This document shows, in pieces, positions 15,445 to 24,500 of a DNA stretch of 40,560 nt. Below the pieces are notes generated by a model that worked only from the letters and a program-made list of their open reading frames with translations, was not told the DNA's origin and did no database searches. This DNA is from a bacterium (GTDB lineage Bacteria > Zhuqueibacterota > Zhuqueibacteria > Residuimicrobiales > Residuimicrobiaceae). Position 1 is the stretch's first letter, and every line of letters starts with the position of its first letter. The stretch is from assembly GCA_029554865.1 (NCBI GenBank), contig JAKPUX010000018.1:1-40560 (forward strand), given 5' to 3'. The position numbers and the translations under genes were made by a program.

Positions 15445-16326
15445 ATGAAAAGAATTCTCAGCTGCGCCGCCCTGACCGCTCTGGCCCTCCTCCATTTCTC
15501 AACCGCGGAGGCCCAGGTTTCAGAACTCAAATTCTCGCACAAGCTGCACAGTGAAGCCGTCGGCGCCTCCTGCACCGACTGTCACGGTGCGGCGGAGAGC
15601 GCCCTGGCAGCGGACAACCTCCTGCCCGACATGGAGAGCTGCTACAACTGTCACGACCGCGAGGCCGAATGCAGCCTCTGCCACAGCGATGTTGACAACG
15701 CCAAGGCTGAACCGCGCATCAGCAGCTACATCGCCAAGTTTCCCCACGCCCGCCACATCTCGGACAAGATGACCTGCGAATCCTGCCACGCCGGCATCGC
15801 TGCCAGCGAGAGCGTCGCCGGGGCGCATCTGCCGGGCATGGCCAAATGCTCGAGCTGTCACGATGATCTTGCCAAACCGGGCTACTGCTACGACTGCCAT
15901 GCCGGGGGCGAGAAGCTTGAGCCGGCCTCCCACACCCTCGACTGGCCCAAAGCCCACGGGGTGCGCATGCAGACCGAAACCGAAGAGTGCAAGCTCTGCC
16001 ACACCGACGACCAGTGCATCGTTTGCCACAAAAAGGGCAACCTCGACCGCAAGGCCCATCCCCTCAATTTTATCAACAACCACGGCCTCGCCGCCAAGGG
16101 CAACAAGGAGCAGTGCCTGACCTGCCACGAGGATGAGGGCTACTGCGTGGGCTGCCACCAGAGCATGATGGTGATGCCGCGCTCGCACGCCCGCGCCGCC
16201 TGGTCCAATCCGACGAACGGCGGGGCGCATGCCCGCGCCGCCCGCGCCGACATGGACGAGTGCACCGTCTGTCATTCCGACGCTGCAAGCCAGCCGATCT
16301 GCATCCAGTGCCATACAGCGCAGTAA
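15445..16326 (+). CDS. Dodecaheme c-type cytochrome, periplasmic
   Basis: It has 293 residues with a Sec signal (cleavage likely after AEA, residue 23). There are twelve CxxCH haem-binding motifs, beginning at about residues 43, 66, 76, 111, 135, 148, 182, 191, 224, 234, 273 and 286: roughly one haem per 22 residues. Many extra histidines (for example FSHKLHS, FPHARH, SHTLDW, AHPLNF, NNHG, RSHARA, GAHARA) can give bis-His ligation as in cytochrome c3/c7-like 'doubled CXXCH' proteins. It has no lipobox, so it should be soluble in the periplasm. With the barrel gene 18 bp upstream, a role in periplasm-to-surface electron transfer is a good inference. The ATG at 15445 has AGGAG upstream. Confidence 0.95.
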   Translation: MKRILSCAALTALALLHFSTAEAQVSELKFSHKLHSEAVGASCTDCHGAAESALAADNLLPDMESCYNCHDREAECSLCHSDVDNAKAEPRISSYIAKFPHARHISDKMTCESCHAGIAASESVAGAHLPGMAKCSSCHDDLAKPGYCYDCHAGGEKLEPASHTLDWPKAHGVRMQTETEECKLCHTDDQCIVCHKKGNLDRKAHPLNFINNHGLAAKGNKEQCLTCHEDEGYCVGCHQSMMVMPRSHARAAWSNPTNGGAHARAARADMDECTVCHSDAASQPICIQCHTAQ

Positions 16327-16458
16327 CCAGCTCTGGTAACGAAGCCGGAGTGCCGGAAGAAAAAGTTCTCCCCTGCGCAAGCCTGCGCGAACAGCGTCAC
16401 CGGCTGTCATGCCAATGACCGGTAAAAAAAGATCTGAGACCACTGGAATCACTGGATA

Positions 16459-17994
16459 ATGACTAGAAACCTCATCTACTTCCTCGTCGCGGTGGCGGGT
16501 GCGGCCGTGCTCGCCATCGAACTGCTCGGCACCCGCGTCCTCGGTCCCTTTTACGGTGTCAGCCTCTATCTCTGGTCCGCCCTCATCGTCGTCACCCTGC
16601 TCTCGCTGAGCTGTGGCTATTACCTTGGCGGGCGCTGGGCGGATCGCGGCGCCACCCTGCACAGGCTCGCGGGACTGCTGGCCGTAGCCGGCTTGTCGCT
16701 GCTGCTGGTGCCGCTCATCAAAAGACCGCTGCTGCTTCTTCTTCAGCCCCTGGGTTTGCGGGCGGCGGTGCTTCTGGGCGCCCTGCTGCTTTTCGCCCCC
16801 TCCCTCACCCTGCTGGGCATGGTCACCCCCTATGCCCTCAAGCTCAAGACGGAACGGTTGGACAAGCTGGGACGGACTGCCGGTTCACTCTCCGCCCTCT
16901 CCACCCTGGCCAGTGTCATCGCGGCCCTGCTCACCGGCTACTGGCTCATCCCGGCGATGGGAATCAACCGCCTGACTGTGGCAATCGCCGCCCTGCTCCT
17001 TCTGAGCGCGGCCATCGCCATTTGGGGCGAACGGCGCCGTCTGCGCCAGGCGGCGCTCCTGCTGATCGCCGGTGTGGGAATCAGCCTGCTGCAGATGCAG
17101 CTGCAGCCCGGGGAAGAGCCCGGCCTGCTTTTTGCCGGTCAAAGTCCGTACGGCGAGATCCGCGTCCTGGAGTGGCAGGGCGCGCGCTATCTGCTCATCG
17201 ACGGGGCGGTCCACACGGCAGTTTCGTCCGCCGATCTCCGCACCGAGATGCGCTATGTGGTGGCCCTGGATATTGTGCGTAACTTTTTTGACCGTACGGG
17301 AGAGATGCTGCTGATCGGCCTGGGCGGGGGCTGCGTGGCGCGAAATTGGGCGGAAGCGGGATGGCGCGTCAAGGCGGTCGAGATCGATCCGGTGGTGGCA
17401 CGCCTGGCCGCAAGCTGTTTCGGGCTGCGCCCGGAAGAGGCGGAAGTACACATCATCGACGGCCGCAACTATCTGAACCGGACCGGGCCGCCCTTCGAGG
17501 TCATCATCCTCGATGCCTTCGGCTCCAGCTCCATCCCCTGGCATCTCACCACCGCCGAGGTCTTTCATCTCATCCGCGCACGGCTGACCGACGATGGCCT
17601 GCTCGCTGTCAATGTCGAGGTCCTGGGCTGGGAGGATCCCCTGCTGCAGAGCCTGGCCCTTACCCTGCGCAGCAGCTTCAGCCATGTCATCGCCCTGCCA
17701 ACGGCCGAGCCCCCGGACGCCCTCGGCAATGTCCTGCTCCTCGCCGCAAACCGCCCGCTCGAATTCCCCGAGGAGTGGCTCGGCCGGCCAATCGACTTTC
17801 TGGAGGATGCCTACGCCCACTGGACGGTGGTTCAGCGCAATCACGCCTGGGACAACCGCTATGCGCCAGCCACGGCCGCGGCGGTGCTGCTGACCGACGA
17901 CCGCAATCCCTCCGACCTTTGGTCTGAGCGGATCAATTTTGCCGTCCGCCGCCGTCTCCCCGAGCTCTTCCCCGGCCGTCCGCTCATCTGGTAA
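16459..17994 (+). CDS. Membrane-fused spermidine synthase-like protein
   Basis: It has 511 residues. About 210 residues of hydrophobic helices come first (for example LIYFLVAVAGAAVLAIELL, SALIVVTLLSLSCGYYLGG, VAGLSLLLVPLIKRPLLLLL). They are followed by a Rossmann-fold aminopropyltransferase-like domain with the S-adenosyl-binding GLGGGCVARNWAE, acidic VEIDPVVARLA, IIDGRNYL and IILDAFGSSSIPWHLTT. This 'fused MFS/spermidine synthase' architecture is common in environmental bacteria, but its true product is mostly unproven, so polyamine synthesis is only a family label. It lies 132 bp after the cytochrome gene on the same strand and may share its transcript. Its ribosome site is weak. Confidence 0.88.
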   Translation: MTRNLIYFLVAVAGAAVLAIELLGTRVLGPFYGVSLYLWSALIVVTLLSLSCGYYLGGRWADRGATLHRLAGLLAVAGLSLLLVPLIKRPLLLLLQPLGLRAAVLLGALLLFAPSLTLLGMVTPYALKLKTERLDKLGRTAGSLSALSTLASVIAALLTGYWLIPAMGINRLTVAIAALLLLSAAIAIWGERRRLRQAALLLIAGVGISLLQMQLQPGEEPGLLFAGQSPYGEIRVLEWQGARYLLIDGAVHTAVSSADLRTEMRYVVALDIVRNFFDRTGEMLLIGLGGGCVARNWAEAGWRVKAVEIDPVVARLAASCFGLRPEEAEVHIIDGRNYLNRTGPPFEVIILDAFGSSSIPWHLTTAEVFHLIRARLTDDGLLAVNVEVLGWEDPLLQSLALTLRSSFSHVIALPTAEPPDALGNVLLLAANRPLEFPEEWLGRPIDFLEDAYAHWTVVQRNHAWDNRYAPATAAAVLLTDDRNPSDLWSERINFAVRRRLPELFPGRPLIW

Positions 17995-18040
17995 TTCCGC
18001 GCCCCTTTCCCCCGCTATCAACCAACTTGTGCGTGGCATA

Positions 18041-18077
18041 AAAAAAGGCACCCGCGCCTTTCGGTGCGGGTGCCTTT
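18041..18077 (-). terminator. Intrinsic terminator (mainly minus strand)
   Basis: The stem GGCACCCGCGCC / GGTGCGGGTGCC (one G-U pair) has loop TTTC. The A6 on the left gives a U-run on the minus strand after the protease-like lipoprotein gene. On the plus strand the tail is only TTT, so it is weaker for the spermidine-synthase-like gene. Confidence 0.85.
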
Positions 18078-18116
18078 GATAACCTGTCTGGGGCGGATGA
18101 CAGCCGCTGCAGTGGA

Positions 18117-19229
18117 TTACAGACCCACCATCGAGCCGCCTAAAAAGGTGAGTACTTCATTAATCGGGTTGGCAATCGCGGTGGAGGTGCTGCCGGCGAA
18201 GAGCAGACCAATGGCTTTGGGATTGGTGGTCAAATCCTGCACCATCAGCGAGCCGGAATCGCCGCTGTCCAGGAACTTGCTTCTCTTGTTGGCGATGATG
18301 ATCTGGCCGGTGAAGGTTCTGGTGAAAGCAGTGCCACCAGCGCACTCGTTTTCATAGGTGATCGACACGGTACCATTGAGTGCCGACACCGTGCTGCGGG
18401 TCAAACCGGTGGTGCGGCCGCTCTTTTTCACCGCCTGGCTGACAGCAGCGGCGACAGTGGAAGAGGAGAGGACGCCAATCTCGAGGATGGCACCGTCATC
18501 GCGCACCATGCCGGGTATGATCTGGGCGATGGCGCAGTCGACGTTGTTGCCGGGGAGGGCGGATTTCTTAACCAGGGTGGCGACGTTCTGCGCCGAGGTC
18601 GCTGTGCAGTTGACATCGATCAGGCCCGGCTGGATCACATCATCACCGGTCGTTGCGATCCTGCTGTTGCCGCCAACGACAATGTCCGCCTCGAGCACAT
18701 GATAGTTGCTGAGGATGTACTTGCTCCCGCCGATCTGGATCAGGGAGCCGAGCGTGCCGCCGCAGCAGTAGCCATTGGCGAGGTCATACCGCCATCCGCC
18801 CGAGGTGCCGAGCTGGATCGGTGCCGTCTGCTTCGCGGTATGGCTTACCGTTGGGGTGGTGGTTTTCAAGGCTTTGATCTCGCCGGTCACCTCGACGAGC
18901 AAGGGAACGCCCTCCAACTCATAGGGCAGGCCGCCCGGTCCTTTTTGCAGCGCAGCACTTTTGGTCATCACGAGAATAACCGGCTTGCCCTCTTCGGAGA
19001 GCGTCACCGCGGTGCCGACGACTTCAGGATTTTTCATCAATTCCGGGGTGAAACGTTCCTGCACCGCGGCCACCGTCCTGAGCAAGGGATTGTCCATGGT
19101 CCATGCGCTGGTCTGCGCACCTGGCTCAACCGCGGTGGGCGCGGCCGACTTTTCTCCACAGCCCAACATCAGCGCCAGAATCAGCAGCACAGCGGCGCCA
19201 ATCAGCACAAATTTCAGTTTTCTCGTCAT
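18117..19229 (-). CDS. Trypsin-fold serine protease-like lipoprotein
   Basis: It has 370 residues with a lipoprotein signal (lipobox LMLGC, C24). An N-terminal region (about 40-125) resembles a small alpha/beta domain. A chymotrypsin-like double barrel (about 140-370) has a visible triad: H177 in YILSNYHVLE, D231 in NNVDCAIAQI and S325 in DSGDSGSLMV. The glycine-rich GDSGSL loop and ending are like Nal1-type or S1 proteases found next to membranes. It also has an unusual Cys-Cys pair (NGYCCGGTLG). It is predicted to sit on the envelope facing the periplasm or outside, with unknown target. The ATG at 19229 follows AGGAGG. It is a single-gene unit with its own promoter and terminator. Confidence 0.88.
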   Translation of the reverse strand: MTRKLKFVLIGAAVLLILALMLGCGEKSAAPTAVEPGAQTSAWTMDNPLLRTVAAVQERFTPELMKNPEVVGTAVTLSEEGKPVILVMTKSAALQKGPGGLPYELEGVPLLVEVTGEIKALKTTTPTVSHTAKQTAPIQLGTSGGWRYDLANGYCCGGTLGSLIQIGGSKYILSNYHVLEADIVVGGNSRIATTGDDVIQPGLIDVNCTATSAQNVATLVKKSALPGNNVDCAIAQIIPGMVRDDGAILEIGVLSSSTVAAAVSQAVKKSGRTTGLTRSTVSALNGTVSITYENECAGGTAFTRTFTGQIIIANKRSKFLDSGDSGSLMVQDLTTNPKAIGLLFAGSTSTAIANPINEVLTFLGGSMVGL

Positions 19230-19279
19230 CGGATCGACCTCCTCGCGCTAGGGATTCCCCCTCCTCTGTAAATTTGACA

Positions 19280-19308
19280 ATAATAGTTATGTTCCGCTCC
19301 AATTGCAA
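19280..19308 (-). promoter_or_regulatory. Sigma-70-type promoter of the protease-like lipoprotein gene
   Basis: On the minus strand there is TTGCAA (19308-19303), a 17-base spacer and TATTAT (19285-19280), with about 50 bases to the start codon at 19229. Confidence 0.6.
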
Positions 19309-19438
19309 GTGTTTTTTAATCTTTTTTTCACTCAGGCGGCCATCATTCTCAAAAATCGACCAGCAGCATTCTGCGGCAACTCCCTCATAAATAAACAGAC
19401 TAACTACTTGACTACGATGATCGCATCAAAAATCTTTT

Positions 19439-19603
19439 ATGGTAATGCTTTCACTCGCCAGTGGTTCCTTCTCCGCCGGCACACACCTGCTCAACTGGGA
19501 CGACCGCACCGATGGCGGCGAACTCGCCGGTGCGGGCACCTATTTTTACCGCCTTGAGAGCGAGGGGGGTATCCTCACCCGCAAGATGATATTCCTCAAG
19601 TAA
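19439..19603 (+). pseudogene. Orphan 3' end of a sorting-domain (FlgD-Ig / type IX-like) protein gene
   Basis: A 54-codon frame ends LKWithTAA at 19603. Its product from about codon 7 (ASGSFSAGTHLLNWDD, then GTYFYRLESEGG and RKMIFLK) matches the last 45 residues of secreted FCB proteins with a C-terminal sorting domain. Compare the end of the giant protein in this window: DGEVPAGYHQIVWD, SGIYYYRI, KKMALLK. Everything upstream of that domain is missing; the frame is closed by TGA at 19418. There is no ribosome site at the internal ATGs. It is best read as the remnant of a large plus-strand gene deleted up to about 19420-19450, with its original terminator still in place. Confidence 0.75.
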
Positions 19604-19626
19604 GCGAAATCTTGCCTTAAAACCGG

Positions 19627-19657
19627 GCCGGAACGTATCAGCGTTCCGGCTTTTTTT
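19627..19657 (+). terminator. Intrinsic terminator of the lost sorting-domain gene
   Basis: The stem GCCGGAACG / CGTTCCGGC has loop TATCAG followed by T7. It lies 24 bp after the remnant's stop codon. Confidence 0.88.
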
Positions 19658-19664
19658 GCAGCAT

Positions 19665-19688
19665 AAAAAAGGGCGCCACGCGGCGCCC
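19665..19688 (-). terminator. Intrinsic terminator of the NhaD-like gene
   Basis: The stem GGGCGCC / GGCGCCC has loop ACGC, with A6 on the left giving a U-run on the minus strand. It lies about 20 bp after the transporter stop. Confidence 0.85.
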
Positions 19689-19706
19689 TCGCAGTCAAAC
19701 CTAGTT

Positions 19707-21140
19707 CTAGAAAAATATGAAGTTGGTGAGGATAAAGACCGGAATGAGGATGAGCAGGGAGTAGCCCATGTAACCGAAAAAGCTCGGCATCTTGATCCCC
19801 TGCTCCTCGGCGATGGAGCGGACCATAAAGTTGGGGGCATTGCCGATGTAGGTGTTGGCACCCATATAGACGGCGCCGGTGGAGATGGCCTTGAGAAAGA
19901 TCCCCTTGTCGGCGATGAGGGCGGCGATGGCCTCCTTTTCCGGCATGCCGGCGAAAAAGTTGCCGAGGGCGGTATTGAGGAAGGTCAGATAGGTCGGGGC
20001 GTTGTCGAGAAAACTGGAGAGGGCTCCGGTGATCCAGAAATAGTGCCAGGGCTCCTTGACGGCGTTGATGATGAAAGCGAGGGCGCCCTGGGTGCCGGCG
20101 CGCAGCATGGCCAGGGCCGGAATGATGGTGATAAAGATGCCGGCGAAGAGCAAGGCCACCTCGACGATCGGCCCCCAGGTGAACTCGTTTTTCCGGCGCA
20201 GCTCCTTTGCGGTCGTCGCCCAGGAAAGTCCGGCCAGTATCAACAGGATAAAATCCCTGAGCAGGTTGGCCAGGCCGAGATGGATACCCAGCACAGTTAC
20301 CTCCCCCGCATGGTAGGTGCCGCTCATCAGCACGGCGCCGACGATACCGGCCAGGAAAATGAGATTGTGGGCGCCGCGGATGCGCACCGGCGTCTTTTCC
20401 TCGCTCGCCTCGGTCAGAAGACCGGCTTTGCGCTCACGGTTGTAGAGATAGCTGTCCATAATTAAAAAGATCGCCAGCACCAGGCCAGCCACGAAGAGGG
20501 TTTCGGGAAGGAGCTGAAAGGTCCAGAAAAAGGGCACGCCGTGGAGAAAACCGAGAAAGAGGGGCGGATCGCCCAGGGGGGTCAGCGACCCGCCGATATT
20601 GCTGACCAGAAAAATGAAAAAGACGATGACGTGAATCTTGCTCCGGCGCCCGGCATTGGCCCTGATCACCGGACGGATGAGCAGCATCGAGGCCCCGGTC
20701 GTGCCGATCCATGAGGCGATCACCGTGCCGATCAGCAGCAGCAGGCTGTTGAGGGCGGGCGTGCCCTTGAGGGTGCCCTCAACCAGGATCCCTCCGGCCA
20801 CGGTGAAAAGGGCGAGCAGAAGGATGATGAAGGGGAGATAATCGATGAGAATGATGTGCAGAATTTCATGCACGGCCGGATGGCCGTAGACGAGGATGAA
20901 GGGGATCGCCACAGCGAGGGCCCAGAAGGCCGATACTTTTCCGTAATGGTGGTGCCAGAATTTGGGGGCGAAGAGCGGGAACAGGGCGATGGAGAGGAGA
21001 ATGCCGGCGAAGGGGATGATGCTCCAGACCGGAAGCACCTGGCCCAGATTCACTTCACTCCCGGTCCCGGTCTCGCCCGCCAGGAGCAGGGGCGTAAGAA
21101 GAAAGAGCAGTCCCGCGAAAATCCACAGCTTTTTTTGCAT
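19707..21140 (-). CDS. NhaD-like sodium:proton antiporter / citrate-transporter superfamily
   Basis: A 477-residue inner-membrane protein of the ion-transporter superfamily (PF03600), with about 12 hydrophobic segments. The N-terminus could be a cleavable signal or first helix (LWIFAGLLFLLTPLLLAG). Characteristic motifs are GTVIASWIGTTGASMLLIRP, the SNIGGSLTPLGDPPLF re-entrant loop (NhaD-type 'NxGG-TP-GDPP') and, in the second half, SSFLDNAPTYLTFLN with GANTYIGNAPNFMV. Such proteins exchange Na+ for H+; organic-acid transport is the other possibility. It is a single-gene unit with a terminator at 19665. The upstream region has a weak TTGATG-17-TAATTT match. Confidence 0.9.
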   Translation of the reverse strand: MQKKLWIFAGLLFLLTPLLLAGETGTGSEVNLGQVLPVWSIIPFAGILLSIALFPLFAPKFWHHHYGKVSAFWALAVAIPFILVYGHPAVHEILHIILIDYLPFIILLLALFTVAGGILVEGTLKGTPALNSLLLLIGTVIASWIGTTGASMLLIRPVIRANAGRRSKIHVIVFFIFLVSNIGGSLTPLGDPPLFLGFLHGVPFFWTFQLLPETLFVAGLVLAIFLIMDSYLYNRERKAGLLTEASEEKTPVRIRGAHNLIFLAGIVGAVLMSGTYHAGEVTVLGIHLGLANLLRDFILLILAGLSWATTAKELRRKNEFTWGPIVEVALLFAGIFITIIPALAMLRAGTQGALAFIINAVKEPWHYFWITGALSSFLDNAPTYLTFLNTALGNFFAGMPEKEAIAALIADKGIFLKAISTGAVYMGANTYIGNAPNFMVRSIAEEQGIKMPSFFGYMGYSLLILIPVFILTNFIFF

Positions 21141-21260
21141 AGCCTACCGATCCTTTGTTAGAGCTTCCGGCCTGAAGGATGCCTGGCCAAATCCCGCCGT
21201 ACCGATAATTATCCGTAAAATTATCAAAAATATTTCCCAACATCAACAAAAAATAACATC
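21141..21260. other. Upstream region of the NhaD-like gene
   Basis: AT-rich leader with a 10-bp palindrome GATAATTATC (21204-21213) and a nearby AAATTATC. This is loosely like a Fur-box half pair, but too incomplete to call. The promoter of the antiporter gene must lie here. Confidence 0.35.
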
Positions 21261-21332
21261 CAGGGTACCCCCCGAAATCCGGGTCCCACCGTGACGTTTT
21301 ACGCTGCGTGCACTCGAAACCTGGCTCCCACC
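21261..21332. repeat. IS-end-like repeat cluster, copy B
   Basis: CAGGGTACCCCCCGAAATC (21261-21279) is identical to 13848-13866 and in the same orientation. It is followed by GGGTCCCACC (21281-21290) and GGCTCCCACC (21323-21332), which are shared units of copy A. Same-orientation copies cannot be the two ends of a single element of this type, so these are two separate remnants or solo repeats. Confidence 0.6.
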
Positions 21333-21462
21333 GGACTCTTTGCGCCGCATAGCCCGATTGCTCCGAAGTAGTTCCAGCATACTCGCGGGCTGTGCCCTGG
21401 TCAGCGAGGCAACTTTTTTTTTAATTACATCCGGATAGGAACGAAATTTTGGGGGGCAGCAT

Positions 21463-21489
21463 AAAAAAAAGCCGCCCCGGAAGGGCGGC
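21463..21489 (-). terminator. Intrinsic terminator of the giant repeat protein gene
   Basis: The stem GCCGCCC / GGGCGGC has loop CGGAA, with A8 on the left (a U-run on the minus strand). It lies 28 bp after the stop at 21518. Confidence 0.88.
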
Positions 21490-21517
21490 TTTTGATTGAT
21501 ACAGGATGACACCGGGC

Positions 21518-24500
21518 TTATTTGAGCAGGGCCATCTTTTTGGTCACGCTCGTGCCGTTGGCGATGATGCGGTAATAATAGATCCCCGAAACCACCCGGC
21601 TGCCGGAATCGTTGCAGCTGTCCCAGACGATCTGGTGATAGCCTGCAGGAACCTCGCCGTCGACCAGGGTGCGGATGAGCTGGCCGTTGGTGTTAAAGAT
21701 CTGCAGGGTCACCTTCCCGTCCGCCGGCAGCTGGTAGCGGATATTGGTCACCGGGTTGAAGGGATTGGGATAATTCTGGGCCAGCTCGAAGCGGGTCGGC
21801 ACCGGCATGTCGGCGCTCACCGGCCCGTGCTGGGTCGCCAGGCCGCTCCGGCTGATGTCCTCGAGCTTGTAGTACCAGCGCTCTCCCGCCTTCGCGCTCT
21901 TGTCCACCCAGTTGTACTGGCCGTCCATGCGCGGAGAGATCAGGTCGGGATTGATCTTCTCATAGGTGCCCTTCTCGGTGCGGCTGCGCAGCACGTTGAA
22001 GCCCATGTTGTCGGTCTCGCTGGCCGTCTGCCAGGAGAGGGTGATGCCCTGGTAGGCGACGCTCGCACAGGTGAAGCTCTTGAGTTCGACGGCGGTTACT
22101 ATGGACCAGACCAAGGTCGCGGTATGGGTCGCATCGCCGTACTCGACCATGATCATATAGTTGTTGCCCAGCGGATAGTAGCGCGAGTCGAAAGTATATG
22201 ATGAAGAACTCCCGACCACCTGTCCGTTGAGCCGCCAGGTGTAATAGATGGGGTCGTTATCCGGATCCTCGACCTGAATATAGAAGGTCTGGGAAGCTAG
22301 CGGCGGAATTTTGAAAGATTCGGAGGCCGGCTCCCAGGAGACCAGCCGCGGTGCGCGGTTCTCGTTGGTGACGACAATCTTGACCGAATCGATATCGATG
22401 CCGCCGTCGCTGTCCAGGACGGTGAAGCGCGGATAGTAGGTCTGGCCGCCCTGCTCGTAGGTCGGCGTCCAGCAGAAGTGGTAGATATTGCTGCCATCGA
22501 CCTCGAAGGTGGCCCCTTCCGGCAGGTTGCTGGCGCTGTAGTAGAGCTGGTCGCCGTCCCTGTCGGTGGCGAGCACCGGGAAGCAGAGCTGCTGGCCTTC
22601 GTAGAGGGTGTACTCGCTCGCGGCGGACAGTTCCGGATAGGGTTCGTTATCGCCGCGGGCCTCGAAGGTCACGGTCGGCGAGCCGCTCGGCAGGCTGGCC
22701 GTGGCCAGGGCTTCATTCCTGCCCTGCTTGCCGAGAATCCAGTAGGCTCTGGCGATGCCGCTGCTGTTGGAGGTCACCAGATTGGGTCCGTCGATGCTGC
22801 CGCTGCCGGGCACGACCACGAAATTGATCGTGCCGCCGCTCGCCGGATTGCCGTAGCGGTCCTTGACCAGGACCTGAATCGGGTAGACCATGCGCTTGCC
22901 GACCTCGCCGTGCAGGGGCTCGGACTCGATCTTCTCCATGGTGTAGGGATAGTCGGCTTGACCATGGGCCTCGAACTCGACGAAGGGCGGATTGAGGTTG
23001 ACCGCCGAGGCGCGCACCTTGTTGAGACCGGTGCGGGTGCCGAGGGTATAGTTGGCCGAGGCGATGCCCTGGGGATTGGAGGTGACGGTCATCATGGTGG
23101 TGCCGTTGTCGAGCGTGCCCTTGCCTTCAATCGTGCCGTCATCGACGACCAGGAAGGTCACTGGCACACCGGAGACGGTGTTGCCAAAACTGTCCTCGAT
23201 CCGGACCGCCAGTGGGGTATAGAGGGTGCGCCCGACCGTGCCGGTCTGATCGCCGCCCATCTGATAGACGATCTTGCTCGCCGCGCCCGGCAGGGTATAG
23301 GCAGTGAAGGTAACGGCGCTGATAGCGCTGTAGTTGGGCAGACCGGCGCTGAAGAGGCTGGTGCCGTTGCCGGTGCCGGCGACGGCCTGGGCTGTGGCCT
23401 GACCATACATATCCGTCAGCACCGGGTTAGTGCTGGTGATGGCGCCGTTGTTGACCAGGGGGCTGAACTTGACCTGGACAGTGGCCACCGGCCAGCCGTT
23501 GATGTCCTCCAGCTGCACCTTGAAGGGCTGGGGCAGGGGCTGCTGGGGCGCAGCCGACTGCTGGTCACCCGCAATGATCACAAGCCTGGAGGGCGAAGGC
23601 ACAACGGCGGATTCGGTGAAGCGCACCGGCGAGTTGCTGAGGGCCTGGCCGCTGCCGTCGCTCTTGACTGCGCGGGCTTCGACGACATTGATGCCCGCTG
23701 CACTGCCCAGCTTGAAACGCGCCTGGGCGATACCGGCGCTGTCGGTGGAGATCACCTGGGGATCGATCATCGCCCCTCCACCCTGGGTGGGCATGAAGGT
23801 GACGGGATGGCCGGCGATCGGGTTGCCGAAGCGGTCGCGCACCACCACACGCAGGGGCAGGGGCAGGGCGGTGCCGACATTGCGGGTCTGGCCGTCACCA
23901 TCCTGGCTGTTCGTGCGCGCGATCTCGTAGGCCGCCAGGGGCAGGAAGGTCACCCTGACGCTGTCGGCGATGCTGACATTGTTGTTGACGTCGCGGGCCC
24001 TGATCCACTTCGAACCCGCCTTGGTCGAGGCGGCAAACCCCACCGCATCGCCGTTGACATCCGTGGTATTGAGCGGTTGGGTGATGATGGTGGTCAGGTC
24101 ACTGGAGAGCAGGGTGACATACTTGCCGGCCACCGGATTCTCGTATTTGTCGCGCAGGGAGACCTTGATCGTCGCTCTGGAGATACCGTCGGCACTCACC
24201 GCCGCATCCACAGCCGCGATTTTGGAGCGCACCCCGTCGGTGATGTCCGGCAAGGCGTTGGCCGTGAAGCGGATGGGGGAATTGCGCAGTGGAGTGGTGC
24301 CGTTGGTCGAAGTGACCTCGACGACGTTGCGGTCCGCGCCGGCGGTGCGGCCCAGACGCCATTTCACCCGGGCGATGCCGTCGCTGCCGGTCTCGACCAC
24401 CTTGGTGAGCAGGGTGTCGGCGCCGAGGGCGGAATGATCGGAGGCCCCGACCAGGATGCGGAACTGGATCGGATGGCCCTTGACGGGATTGTTGTAGACA

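Noticed and set aside
21204-21227. Fur-box-like GATAATTATC followed by AAATTATC upstream of the NhaD-like gene
   Set aside because: It is a partial match only, and the gene is not an iron gene. It may be chance in an AT-rich leader.
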